Assembly (NCBI RefSeq): GCF_900188205.1
Contig: NZ_FZOH01000005.1
Span: 248,945-312,944 of the forward strand
Direction of reading: 5' to 3'
Origin: Geodermatophilus saharensis
Lineage (GTDB): Bacteria > Actinomycetota > Actinomycetes > Mycobacteriales > Geodermatophilaceae
Length of the DNA stretch: 64,000 bases
Shown: positions 50,354 to 60,450 of the stretch, one piece after another
How positions within the stretch are numbered: position 1 is the stretch's first letter
Layout: each line of letters begins with the position of its first letter
Position numbers and translations under genes: made by a program
The notes under the pieces: model-generated
What the model was told of the DNA's origin: nothing
Database searches by the model: none
Seen by the model: the letters and a program-made list of their open reading frames with translations, nothing else

Positions 50354-52828
50354 TCAACCCGCCGCGAGAGCGGCGACCGGCGGGATGCGGGCCGCGCGGC
50401 GGGCCGGCAGCACCGAGGCGAGCAGGCCGGCGACGGTGGCGACGACGACGATCGCGGCCACCTGCAGCCACGGGACGTCGACCACGACCTCGCCGGCCAT
50501 CCCCAGCACCGACGCCGTCCCGGTGACGCCGTAGACGCCGCCGAGGACGACGCCGAGCACCGCGGCCACGCCGGACACCACCACCGCCTCCCACGCCAGC
50601 AGCCCGCGCAGCTGCCCGCGGGTGAGACCCACCGCCCGCAGCAGGCCGTTCTCCTGCCGCCGCTCGACCACCGACAGCGCCAGCGTGTTGCCCACGCCGA
50701 TCAGCGCGATGACCACCGCGACGCCGAGCAGGCCGGTGACGACCAGCAGCAGCACGTCGAGCACCTCGTCCATCTGCTGGCGCAGGCTGACCACGCCGGT
50801 GACCTGCGCGTCGGGCACCACCGACCCCACGGTGTCGGTGACCGTGTCGACGACGGCGGCCTGCACGTCGGCGTCGCTGTCGTCGAGCCGTAGCCACAGC
50901 TGCCCGACCGCGGCTCCCGGGGCCAGCGCCGCGAGGTCGCCGGTGGTCAGCAGCAGCGGCGCGTCGTCGTCGACGATCCCGGCGCGCAGCGACAGGGCGC
51001 GACCGTCGAGCGTCAGCGGCACCGGGTCGCCGTCGGCCACGGACCAGGAGTCGGCCAGCCACCGCGGCAGCAGCGCCTGCCCGGGCTGCGGCAGCGGGGT
51101 CTCGGCGGTCGACCGCAGGGTCGGGACGGCGGTCGCCGGGTCGATCCCGTACACGGTCCACGGCTGGCCGTCCGGGCCGGTCGGCTGGGCGACGGTGAGC
51201 GCCGTCCCGGTCGCGACGCCGCCGAGGTCCCCCAGCCGGCCCAGCAGCGACGGGGGGAGCTCGCCGGAGAGCCCCTCGACGACGACGTCGGCGGGGTACT
51301 GCGCGGCCAGTCCGGCGGTCGCCGTGGCCCGGGTGGAGGCGGTGCCGACCACCATCGCGGTGGTCAGCGTGACGCCGATGAGCAGCGCGGTCGCCGTCGC
51401 CGCCGTCCGCCGCGGGTTGCGGGTGGCGTTGCCGGCCGCCAGCCGCGCCGGCACCCCGCCCAGCCGGGCGACCAGCCCGCCCGCGGCGCGCACCACCGGC
51501 GGCAGCGCGCGCTGGGCGAGCAGGACGACGCCGAGGAAGCTGGCCACCCCGCCGGGCAGCGCCACGAACACGCTCGCCACAGCGACACCGACGGCCAGCA
51601 GCGCTGCCCCGGGCAGGAGCAGCAGCAGCCCGAGCACCAGCCGCACCACGCCGGGCCGGGAGCGCAGCGGCGCCGGGTCCAGCGGGCGCATCGCGGCCAG
51701 CGGCGCGACCCGGGTCGCCGCGCGGGCCGGCGCGGCGGCGGCCAGCAGGGTGGTCAGCGTGCCCACGGCCAGGCCGGCGAGGACGGCGGTGAGCGGCACC
51801 GACAGGCCCGACAGCGGCACGGGGGACTCCACGCCCCCGGCCAGCGCGGACACCGCCCCGGCCAGCCCGATCCCGGCTGCCACACCGACGACGGAGGCGG
51901 CCAGCCCGGTGAGCGCGGCCTCGACCAGCACGCCGCGGCGCACCTGCCGCGCGGTGGCGCCGACGCAGCGCAGCAGCGCCAGCTCCCGGGTCCGCTGCGC
52001 GAGCAGGACGGCGAAGGTGTTGGCGATGACCAGCCCCGCGACGAGCACCGCGACGGTGCCGAAGACCAGCAGCACCGCGGCGAGCGCGGTCGCGTTGCCG
52101 AGCATCGACCCGGCGCGGTGCTCGGCCTGCGCGGTGCCGGTGCGCACGGTGAGCCCGGACCCGGGGAGGGCGGTGGCGACCGCGTCGGCCAGCACCTGCG
52201 GGTCGGTGCCGGGCCTGCCTGCGATCCGCAGCTCGGTCGGGTCCACCGCGCCCCACGCCTGCGCCTGGGCGGGGGTGGCCCAGGCCCGGCCGTACAGGCC
52301 GGCCTCGGGGTCGCCGCCGAGGTCGACGACGCCGGTGACGGTGACCGCGGTGGAGGTCTCGGTGCCGTCGGCGGCGGTCGCCGTCACCCGCAGCACGTCG
52401 CCGACGTCCGCGCCGACGCGCTCGCTCACGGCCACCTCGCCGGGCCGGTCGGGCAGCGCGCCGTCGGCGAGCCGCTGCCACCGCAGCGCGGGGTCGTCGG
52501 CGACCGCGCCCACGACCAGGTACTGCGCCCCGGTGCGGCCGGGTGCGACCGCCTGCACCGAGGTCTGCCACTCCGGGGCGACGGCGCGGACGCCGTCCAG
52601 CGCGGTGAGGACGGCCAGCTCGTCGAGCAGCGAGCTGCCGTCGTCGGAGGTGACGACGGCGTCCGCGCCGACGTACTGGGCGCCGGCGGCGGTCAGCACG
52701 GTGGTGCGGGTGGTCTCGTTGAGCACGAGGGTGGCGACGACGAAGGCGACCGCCAGCACGACGGCCAGGCAGGAGGCGACCAGGCGCGGCAGGTGCGCGC
52801 GCAGACCGGCCAGGGTGGTGGACAGCAC
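50354..52828 (-). CDS. ABC transporter permease, MacB/FtsX type
   Basis: An 824-residue permease with two FtsX domains: an N-terminal helix (LVASCLAVVLAVAFVVATLV), a large external domain, then membrane groups near residues 260-400 and, after a second external domain, near the C-terminus (VLDVLLLVVTGLLGVAVVIA, WEAVVVSGVAAVLGVVLGG). Ten or so spans. It forms an exporter or stress-sensing pump with the ATPase gene that ends just upstream of its GTG start at 52828. Confidence 0.9.
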   Translation of the reverse strand: MLSTTLAGLRAHLPRLVASCLAVVLAVAFVVATLVLNETTRTTVLTAAGAQYVGADAVVTSDDGSSLLDELAVLTALDGVRAVAPEWQTSVQAVAPGRTGAQYLVVGAVADDPALRWQRLADGALPDRPGEVAVSERVGADVGDVLRVTATAADGTETSTAVTVTGVVDLGGDPEAGLYGRAWATPAQAQAWGAVDPTELRIAGRPGTDPQVLADAVATALPGSGLTVRTGTAQAEHRAGSMLGNATALAAVLLVFGTVAVLVAGLVIANTFAVLLAQRTRELALLRCVGATARQVRRGVLVEAALTGLAASVVGVAAGIGLAGAVSALAGGVESPVPLSGLSVPLTAVLAGLAVGTLTTLLAAAAPARAATRVAPLAAMRPLDPAPLRSRPGVVRLVLGLLLLLPGAALLAVGVAVASVFVALPGGVASFLGVVLLAQRALPPVVRAAGGLVARLGGVPARLAAGNATRNPRRTAATATALLIGVTLTTAMVVGTASTRATATAGLAAQYPADVVVEGLSGELPPSLLGRLGDLGGVATGTALTVAQPTGPDGQPWTVYGIDPATAVPTLRSTAETPLPQPGQALLPRWLADSWSVADGDPVPLTLDGRALSLRAGIVDDDAPLLLTTGDLAALAPGAAVGQLWLRLDDSDADVQAAVVDTVTDTVGSVVPDAQVTGVVSLRQQMDEVLDVLLLVVTGLLGVAVVIALIGVGNTLALSVVERRQENGLLRAVGLTRGQLRGLLAWEAVVVSGVAAVLGVVLGGVYGVTGTASVLGMAGEVVVDVPWLQVAAIVVVATVAGLLASVLPARRAARIPPVAALAAG

Positions 52829-52831
52829 CGG

Positions 52832-53605
52832 TCAGCCCCCGAGCCCGCGGAGCGCGTCGAGCACGGACGCGGCGGTGGGCCGCTCGACCTCACCGGCGAG
52901 CCGGCCGTCGGCCAGCAGCACGACGCGGTCGGCGTAGGAGGCCGCGGTCGGGTCGTGGGTGACCATGACGACGGTCTGGCCGGTCTCGCGGACGCTGCTG
53001 CGCAGCAGGTCCAGCACCTCCGCGCCGGCGCGGGAGTCGAGGTTGCCGGTGGGCTCGTCGGCGAAGACGACGTCGGGGCGGGGCAGCAGCGCCCGGGCGA
53101 TGGCCACCCGCTGCTGCTGGCCGCCGGAGAGCTCCGCGGGGCGGTGCCGCAGCCGCTCGCGCAGGCCGAGGCGGGCGATGACGGCGTCGAACCAGGCGGG
53201 GTCGGGACGGCGGCCGGCCAGCTGCATCGGCAGCACCACGTTCTCCCGCGCGTCGAGCACCGGCAGCAGGTTGAACGCCTGGAAGACGAAGCCGACGCGC
53301 TCGCGGCGCAGCCGGGTCAACTCGTCGTCGCGCAGCCGGGTCAGCTCGGTGCCGCCGAGGAACACCTGCCCGGAGGTGGCGGTGTCGAGGCCGGCCAGGC
53401 AGTGCATGAGCGTCGACTTGCCCGAGCCGGACGGGCCCATGATCGCGGTGAACCCGCCGCGGGCGAAGTCGACGTCGACGCCGTCGAGGGCGAGGACGGC
53501 GGTGTCACCGGAGCCGTACACCTTGGTCAGCCCGGTGGCCCGGACGGCGGCGGACGACACCGGCGCCGGCGGCTCGCCGGGCACGGTCATGACGGGGACG
53601 GACAC
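52832..53605 (-). CDS. ABC transporter ATPase, MacB/LolD type
   Basis: A 257-residue ATPase: Walker [11 protein letters not shown], signature [16 protein letters not shown], Walker [15 protein letters not shown], and the [19 protein letters not shown] stretch typical of MacB/LolD ATPases. I chose GTG 53605 because GGAGG lies five bases upstream; the ATG at 53590 is in the same frame. Works with the permease at 50354, probably against membrane-active compounds. Confidence 0.92.
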   Translation of the reverse strand: MSVPVMTVPGEPPAPVSSAAVRATGLTKVYGSGDTAVLALDGVDVDFARGGFTAIMGPSGSGKSTLMHCLAGLDTATSGQVFLGGTELTRLRDDELTRLRRERVGFVFQAFNLLPVLDARENVVLPMQLAGRRPDPAWFDAVIARLGLRERLRHRPAELSGGQQQRVAIARALLPRPDVVFADEPTGNLDSRAGAEVLDLLRSSVRETGQTVVMVTHDPTAASYADRVVLLADGRLAGEVERPTAASVLDALRGLGG

Positions 53606-53710
53606 GGGGACCTCCGCGGGTCGGTTCCTGGGGACGCAGGGACCCTCGCGGCCGGGTGCGTCCTCCCGCGTCGTCGCCCGGGACGATCCCGCCGTCCTCC
53701 CGTGGTCGTA

Positions 53711-53799
53711 CGTGCACGTCCGCAGAAGTGCCCGGGGAGGGGCGTGCACGTCCGCGGAAGTGCGCGGGGAGGGGCGTGCACGTCCGCGGAAGTGCGCGG
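53711..53799. repeat. Three 32-bp tandem units with palindrome cores
   Basis: Units 53711-53742, 53743-53774 and 53775-53799 (partial) each start with C then GTGCACGTCCG and an imperfect complement (palindromes at 53712, 53744 and 53776, all with a CACGT variant). They lie between the ATPase start and the response-regulator stop, right at the 3' end of the latter. Confidence 0.92.
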
Positions 53800-53800
53800 G

Positions 53801-54472
53801 TCAGGCGTCGCGGAGGAGGTCGGCGGGGGAGACGAGCCCGGTCCGGTAGGCGAGGACGACGGCCTGCACGCGGTCGCGCGAGCCGGTCTTGGCCAGCACC
53901 CGCCCGACGTGGGTCTTCACCGTCGCCTCGCTGACGAACAGCCGCCCGGCGATCTCGGTGTTGGTGGCGCCGAGCGCCATCTGCACGAGCACCTCGCGCT
54001 CGCGCGGGGTCAGGTCGGCCAGTTCCGCGCCGCCGGCCACCGTCGCCGGCGCCGCGCCGCGCAGCAGGGGCGCCACGTGCTGCAGCAGCCGGCGGGTGGA
54101 GCTGGCCGCGATCACCGAGTCGCCGGCGTGCACGGTGCGCACCGCGTCCAGCATCTCCTCCGGCGGCGCGTCCTTGAGGAGGAAGCCGCTGGCACCCGCG
54201 CCGATCGCGGCGACGACGTACTCGTCGAGGTCGAAGGTGGTCAGCACGACCACCCGCGGCGGGTCGGGCAGCGCGGTGACCCGGCGGGTGGCCTCGATGC
54301 CGTCGGTGCGCGGCATCCGCACGTCCATCAGGACGACGTCGGCAGCGGTCCGCTCGAGCAGCAGCACCGCCGCCTCGCCGTCGCCGGCCTCCCCGACGAC
54401 GGTGAGGTCGGGCTGGGAGTCGATGACCATCCGGAAGCCCGCGCGCACCATCTGCTGGTCGTCGACCAGCAC
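53801..54472 (-). CDS. NarL/LuxR-family response regulator
   Basis: A 223-residue regulator: receiver Asp in [13 protein letters not shown], Lys in GFLLKDAP, and LuxR domain ([36 protein letters not shown]). From GTG 54472 the product starts MLVDDQ, lacking the first residues of strand beta1 (usually IRVVLVDDQ). The missing residues IRVV are encoded just upstream after a CTG at 54484 whose TG belongs to the kinase stop, so a CTG start is likely. It would control the adjoining exporter genes. Confidence 0.9.
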   Translation of the reverse strand: MLVDDQQMVRAGFRMVIDSQPDLTVVGEAGDGEAAVLLLERTAADVVLMDVRMPRTDGIEATRRVTALPDPPRVVVLTTFDLDEYVVAAIGAGASGFLLKDAPPEEMLDAVRTVHAGDSVIAASSTRRLLQHVAPLLRGAAPATVAGGAELADLTPREREVLVQMALGATNTEIAGRLFVSEATVKTHVGRVLAKTGSRDRVQAVVLAYRTGLVSPADLLRDA

Positions 54473-54480
54473 GACCCGGA

Positions 54481-55674
54481 TCAGCGGACACCCCCGATCG
54501 GCAGGACGGCGTGCACCCGCCAGCCACCGCCGGCGCGGGGACCGGCCTCCACCCGACCGCGGTGCAGCTGCGCCCGCTCGTGCATGCCGCGCAGCCCCTG
54601 CCCGTCGCCCGCGGCCGCCTCCCCGGCCACCGCGGCCGCCGCGCCGCGGCCGTCGTCGAGCACCGACAGCTCCAGGGAGTCCGGCCGCCAGTGCAGCCGC
54701 ACCCAGGCCCGCACGCCGGGCCCGGCGTGCTTGAGCACGTTGGTCAGCGACTCCTGCACGATCCGGTAGGCGGCCAGCTGCGGACCGGCGGCCATGGGCC
54801 CCGGCTCGCCCTCCACCAGCAGGTCGACGTCGAGCCCGCTGGCCCGGACGTCGTCGACGAGCGCGGGGACGGCGGCGACGTCGGGCTGGGGGGCGTACTG
54901 CTCGGCGGTGCCGTCGCGGAGCACGCCGAGCAGGGCCCGCATGTCGGTGAGCGCCTGGCGGCCGGTGGTGGCGATCGCCTCGAGGGCGCCGGTGGCGGCC
55001 GCGGGGTCGGCCCGTCCCGCGTAGCGGCCGCCGTCTGCCTGCGCGATGACCACCGACAGGGAGTGCGCGACGACGTCGTGCATCTCGCGGGCGATGCGCG
55101 CCCGCTCGGCGGTGGCGGCCAGCCGCATCTCCTGGTCGCGCTCGACCTCCAGCAGCCGGGCGCGCTCGGCCAGCCCGGCGAGCTCGCCGAGCCGGGAGCG
55201 GCGCACGCGGCCGAGCGCCCAGGCGGCGACCACGGAGACCGCGATCGAGCCGACGGTGACCAGCAGCGCCTCGCCGCTCCCCGACGCGTACCAGCGCAGG
55301 GCGGCGAGGACGGCGCCGGCGAGGCCGACGACCAGCCCGCCCCGGGCCGCCCAGCCCGGGGCGTAGGCGGCCAGCGCGTAGACCATGAAGAGCGCCGCGA
55401 CGTTGGCGAGGAGGAAGTCGGTGCCGGCCACCAGCTCGGCCAGCCCGGCCGCGGTGACGACGGCGGCGGCCGGGACCGGCGCCCGCCGTCGCCAGGCCAG
55501 CGGGGTCACCAGCGCGACGCCGAGGAGGAAGGCCGGGACCTCCGAACCCCAGTAGCTCTGGGCCGGCGCGACGACGGTCACCAGCCCGACGAGCGCGGCG
55601 AGCGCGACGTCGGCGGCGAACGGCCGCTCGCGCAGCGTCGTCGAGAGCTGCTCCAGGGGGAGGCGCTGGTCCAT
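54481..55674 (-). CDS. Sensor histidine kinase (HisKA_3 type)
   Basis: A 397-residue kinase with about six N-terminal membrane segments (to residue ~155), then ERARIAREMHDVVAHSLSVV with the phospho-His, a DUF-like linker, and an ATPase domain (VQESLTNVLKHAG, LDDGRGAAAAV, GLRGMHERAQLH). It is the first gene of a kinase-regulator-ATPase-permease set that all runs leftward, an arrangement usual for envelope-stress or antibiotic-export systems. Start ATG 55674. Confidence 0.93.
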   Translation of the reverse strand: MDQRLPLEQLSTTLRERPFAADVALAALVGLVTVVAPAQSYWGSEVPAFLLGVALVTPLAWRRRAPVPAAAVVTAAGLAELVAGTDFLLANVAALFMVYALAAYAPGWAARGGLVVGLAGAVLAALRWYASGSGEALLVTVGSIAVSVVAAWALGRVRRSRLGELAGLAERARLLEVERDQEMRLAATAERARIAREMHDVVAHSLSVVIAQADGGRYAGRADPAAATGALEAIATTGRQALTDMRALLGVLRDGTAEQYAPQPDVAAVPALVDDVRASGLDVDLLVEGEPGPMAAGPQLAAYRIVQESLTNVLKHAGPGVRAWVRLHWRPDSLELSVLDDGRGAAAAVAGEAAAGDGQGLRGMHERAQLHRGRVEAGPRAGGGWRVHAVLPIGGVR

Positions 55675-55753
55675 CGGCGCCGACCCTAGGCAGCGCCGGC
55701 GCCCCCGTCGTCCACCCGGGGGAGGACCCGCCGCTCGTCCTGCGGGCGGAGGG

Positions 55754-56251
55754 TCAGGAGGGGTCGAGGTGGCGCAGCAGGGTCTCGCCGATGTCGCGCA
55801 TCGCGGCGACCTGCTGGGGGGAGAGCTGGTCGAACAGGTGGGTGCGCACGCCCTCGACGTGCACCGGGGCGGCGGCCTCCAGGGCGGCGAAGCCCTCGTC
55901 GGTGAGCACGGCGAGCAGGCCGCGGCCGTCCTCGGGGCACTCCTGGCGCCGGACCCAGCCGCGCTCCTCCAGGCGGGAGACCGCGTGCGACAGGCGGCTG
56001 CGGGAGGACAGGCAGCGGTCGGCGAGCTCGCTCATCCGCATCTGGCGCCCGGGGGTCTCCGACAGCTGGACGAGGATCTCGTAGTACGTGTGCGGGATGC
56101 CGGTGGCGCGGGTCAGCTCGCGGTCGAGCCGGTCCTGCAGCAGTTGGGTGCTGTAGAGCCAGGCGCGCCAGGCCCGCTGCTCCTCGGCGTCGAGCCAGCG
56201 CGTCTCCCCGTGCTCCGGCCGCGGTGTGCGGGAGGACACGTCGGTGGTCAT
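55754..56251 (-). CDS. MarR-family regulator
   Basis: A 165-residue winged-helix repressor (helix-turn-helix MRMSELADRCLSSRSRLSHA, wing VRRQECPEDGRGLLAVLT). It is divergent from the YceI gene, and MarR-YceI pairs are common. On the minus strand TTGAGC, 18 bases, TACCCT and seven bases precede ATG 56251, so its mRNA is probably leaderless, and its -35 box lies within the first of two direct repeats that may bind it. Confidence 0.9.
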   Translation of the reverse strand: MTTDVSSRTPRPEHGETRWLDAEEQRAWRAWLYSTQLLQDRLDRELTRATGIPHTYYEILVQLSETPGRQMRMSELADRCLSSRSRLSHAVSRLEERGWVRRQECPEDGRGLLAVLTDEGFAALEAAAPVHVEGVRTHLFDQLSPQQVAAMRDIGETLLRHLDPS

Positions 56252-56276
56252 GTCCTCCAGGGTACTGGCGGAATAA

Positions 56277-56325
56277 TCAAGTGCTCAACTATGCTCCACG
56301 CGGCGAACGTCAAACGTTCAACTAC
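56277..56325. promoter_or_regulatory. Two operator-like direct repeats between marR and yceI
   Basis: TCAAGTGCTCAACTAT (56277-56292) and TCAAACGTTCAACTAC (56310-56325) agree at 11 of 16 bases, 33 bases apart (about three helix turns). The second overlaps a palindrome GAACGT/ACGTTC (56305-56319). The first covers the marR -35 box. Likely MarR sites. Confidence 0.6.
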
Positions 56326-56339
56326 AAGGAGTCCTGAAC

Positions 56340-56903
56340 ATGACCAGCACCACCGCCGTCCAGATCCCCGGCTACGTCGCCGGCACCTGGGACATCGACG
56401 CCGCGCACTCGACCGTCGGCTTCTCCGTCCGCCACATGATGGTGAGCAAGGTCCGCGGCTACTTCACCGAGTTCTCCGGCGAGCTCGTCACCGCCGAGGA
56501 CCCGGCCCGGTCGTCGGTCACCGCGACCATCGACATGGACTCGATCGACACCCGCCAGGAGCAGCGCGACGCGCACATCCGCTCGGCGGACTTCTTCGAC
56601 GTCGGCAACCACACCGTCATGACCTTCCGCTCCACCCGCGTCGTCGCCGACGGGGACGACTGGTCCGTCGAGGGCGACCTGACGATCAAGGGCATCACCA
56701 AGCCCGTCACCCTGCGCCTCGAGGTCAACGGCTTCGGCCCCGACGCCTACGGCGGCACCCGCGCCGGCTTCAGCGCGAAGACCTCCATCTCCCGCAAGGC
56801 GTTCGGCGTCGACATCGACATGCCGATGGACGGCGGCGGCGTCGTCGTGGGCGACAAGATCGACATCGAGCTCGAGATCGAGGCCGTGCTCCGCACCGCC
56901 TGA
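56340..56903 (+). CDS. YceI family protein
   Basis: A 187-residue lipocalin-like beta barrel that binds isoprenoid-type lipids in characterised members. Motifs: GTWDIDAAHSTVGFSVRHMM, GYFTEFSGELVTAEDPARSS, MDSIDTRQEQRDAHIRSADF and DIELEIEAVLRT. No signal peptide, so it is cytoplasmic unlike E. coli YceI. ATG 56340 with AAGGAG eight bases upstream. Probably repressed by the divergent MarR protein. Confidence 0.93.
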   Translation: MTSTTAVQIPGYVAGTWDIDAAHSTVGFSVRHMMVSKVRGYFTEFSGELVTAEDPARSSVTATIDMDSIDTRQEQRDAHIRSADFFDVGNHTVMTFRSTRVVADGDDWSVEGDLTIKGITKPVTLRLEVNGFGPDAYGGTRAGFSAKTSISRKAFGVDIDMPMDGGGVVVGDKIDIELEIEAVLRTA

Positions 56904-56939
56904 TCGAAGGACCCCGTCCCCCGGGACGGGACCACCGAG

Positions 56940-56970
56940 GGGCCCCGGACGACGCGTTCGTCCGGGGCCC
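56940..56970. terminator. yceI terminator hairpin
   Basis: GGGCCCCGGACGA (56940-56952) and its exact complement (56958-56970), five-base loop. A smaller hairpin CCCGTCCC/GGGACGGG lies just before it (about 56912-56930). Confidence 0.75.
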
Positions 56971-56994
56971 TCGCGCGTCCTGGCTCACCGCAGC

Positions 56995-57058
56995 GCGTCC
57001 ACCCTCACGGCCGACGGTGAGGGAGGACGCCGCACGATCAGGTCACCTGATCGTGCGG
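56995..57058. repeat. Double-hairpin repeat at convergent gene ends, copy 1
   Basis: Stem 1: 14-base arms at 56995-57008 and 57017-57030 with one mismatch (GCGTCC...GGACGC). Stem 2: CGCACGATCAGGT (57031-57043), one base, then its exact complement (57045-57057). Nearly the same sequence recurs at 63246-63304. It lies between convergent stops at 56903 and 57069, so a two-way terminator is likely. Confidence 0.75.
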
Positions 57059-57068
57059 GAGCGGGCGG

Positions 57069-57593
57069 TTACGGCGACGCCGGGTCGAGTCGCTGGAAGA
57101 GCACGTGGTCCTGCCAGCGGCCGGCGATGCGCAGGTACTGCGGCGCCAGCCCGTAGCGGGTGAACCCGGTGCGCTCCAGCACCCGCTGGGACGCGAGGTT
57201 GTGCACCAGGGTGCCCGCCTCCACCCGGTGCAGCCCGAGCTCCCCGAAGGCCAGCGCCAGCATCGCCCGCACCGCGGCCGTGGCGTGCCCCCGCCCGTTG
57301 GCCGCCGACCGGATCCAGTAGCCGAGGCTGCACGACTGGAAGGCGCCGCGGACGACGTTGTTGAGGCTGACCCGGCCGACCACCGCCCCGGCGTCGTCGA
57401 GGACCACGTGCGGCACCCGCAGGCCCAGCCGGTGCTGCTCGAGCACCGACCGGATCTCCTCGCGCTGGCCGGCCTCGGTGGCCCAGTCCTCCCCGCGCAG
57501 CGGCTCCCACGGCGCGAGGAAGTCGCGGTCCTCCGCCGCGATGCGCGCGAGGACCGCGGCGTCGTCCGGGGACAGCAGGCGCGTCGTGGTCAC
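57069..57593 (-). CDS. GNAT acetyltransferase, RimJ/RimL-like
   Basis: A 174-residue N-acetyltransferase of the ribosomal-protein alanine acetyltransferase group: FLAPWEPLRGEDWATEAGQR, VVGRVSLNNVVRGAFQSCSL, GYWIRSAANGRGHATAAVRA (acetyl-CoA loop) and HRVEAGTLVHNLASQRVLER. GTG 57593 has GAGGG upstream; the frame running to 57749 has no support. Substrate may be a protein N-terminus or a small amine. Confidence 0.87.
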   Translation of the reverse strand: MTTTRLLSPDDAAVLARIAAEDRDFLAPWEPLRGEDWATEAGQREEIRSVLEQHRLGLRVPHVVLDDAGAVVGRVSLNNVVRGAFQSCSLGYWIRSAANGRGHATAAVRAMLALAFGELGLHRVEAGTLVHNLASQRVLERTGFTRYGLAPQYLRIAGRWQDHVLFQRLDPASP

Positions 57594-57645
57594 CCCCTCA
57601 CCCTCGCAGGACCGGCACCGGCCCGGAGCGGGGGAGACTCGGGAC

Positions 57646-57990
57646 ATGACGACGTCGCTGCTCACCCGCGCCCGCACCCGGCTGTCCTCCGCCGTCCCCG
57701 TCGCCGTCGGGCTGGCGGCGGGCTTCGGCGTCGCGCAGGGCACCGGCATCCGCGCGCTCGGCGGCGCGGTGTTCGCCGCCGGCGGGCTGGTCGCGGGGTA
57801 CGTGTGGGTCCAGCGGCGCGGCTGGGCGGTCGCCCTCGGGCTCGGCGCGCTCTACGTCGGCGCGTTCGTCCTCGCGCACGTGCTCGCCCTCGCCGTCGGC
57901 CTGCCGGCCTGGCTGGCGGTCGGCCTGGTGACGGTCGCCGCCGCCGGGGTCGCGTACGCGGTGGCCGACCGCGAGCGCCTCGCGCCCTGA
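57646..57990 (+). CDS. Membrane protein, unknown
   Basis: A 114-residue protein with about four hydrophobic segments (VAVGLAAGFGVAQGTGI, GGAVFAAGGLVAGYVWV, ALGLGALYVGAFVLAHVLAL, WLAVGLVTVAAAGVAYAV). ATG 57646. No family recognised; likely in one transcript with the next small membrane gene. Confidence 0.7.
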   Translation: MTTSLLTRARTRLSSAVPVAVGLAAGFGVAQGTGIRALGGAVFAAGGLVAGYVWVQRRGWAVALGLGALYVGAFVLAHVLALAVGLPAWLAVGLVTVAAAGVAYAVADRERLAP

Positions 57991-57995
57991 TCCCG

Positions 57996-58277
57996 GTGGC
58001 GCCGCCGCGCGGTGTCCGTCACGCTCCCGGCGTCAGGACGCCGGCGGAGCGGCAGCGGCTCCTGACGACGCGGACCGGCGTGCCAGGCCTCCTCGCGGTC
58101 GCGGCGCTGCTGGTCGCCGCCACGACGCTCCTCCCGCAGGGGCCGGGCGGCGGGGGCTGGCTCCTCGCGGCCGGGCTGGTGCTCGCCGCAGTCCTCGGCG
58201 GGGCGCGGGAGCGCCGCCGCCTGCGGTCCGCCGACCGGGTGCTGGCCGAGCTGGAGGAGCGCCCGGCCGCCGCCTGA
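57996..58277 (+). CDS. Small two-span membrane protein
   Basis: A 93-residue product with two membrane helices (GVPGLLAVAALLVAATTLLP; WLLAAGLVLAAVLGGA) and a basic then Glu/Ala-rich tail. GTG 57996, six bases after the previous stop, is the best in-frame start, though without a clear ribosome binding site. Unknown function. Confidence 0.5.
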   Translation: MAPPRGVRHAPGVRTPAERQRLLTTRTGVPGLLAVAALLVAATTLLPQGPGGGGWLLAAGLVLAAVLGGARERRRLRSADRVLAELEERPAAA

Positions 58278-58468
58278 GCCGTGAGTCTGGTCACGATCGG
58301 CGCCGCCGGGGGGACGTCGGCGGTGGCCGACCGCCCGCAGCGGCCGGTCGCCGTCCCCTGAGCCCCTAAGGTGGGTGGGAAGGTCGCGACCCCGGCGGCC
58401 GTTACCAGTGGTACCGCGAGCGGAGCCGCCGCGGGATCCCCCCTGACTCTCCCTGAGGTGCCTTCCGC

Positions 58469-60358
<1,890 letters not shown>

Positions 60359-60374
60359 CCAGGCCGTGACGGCA

Positions 60375-60417
60375 CGACGCCCCGGGTGCACCCGCGCCCG
60401 GGGCGTCGCCTGCTTTT
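60375..60417 (+). terminator. typA rho-independent terminator
   Basis: CGACGCCCCGGG (60375-60386) and its exact complement (60397-60408), then a TTTT run at 60414-60417, rare in this GC-rich genome. The T-run is shared with the -35 box of the next promoter. Confidence 0.85.
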
Positions 60418-60444
60418 GACACACCCGCGGGCCCTTCCTAGCGT
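60416..60444 (+). promoter_or_regulatory. galM promoter, leaderless
   Basis: TTGACA (60416-60421), 17 bases, TAGCGT (60439-60444). Six bases later comes the GTG start at 60451, so transcription should begin at the start codon itself. Confidence 0.7.
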
Positions 60445-60450
60445 CGGGCG

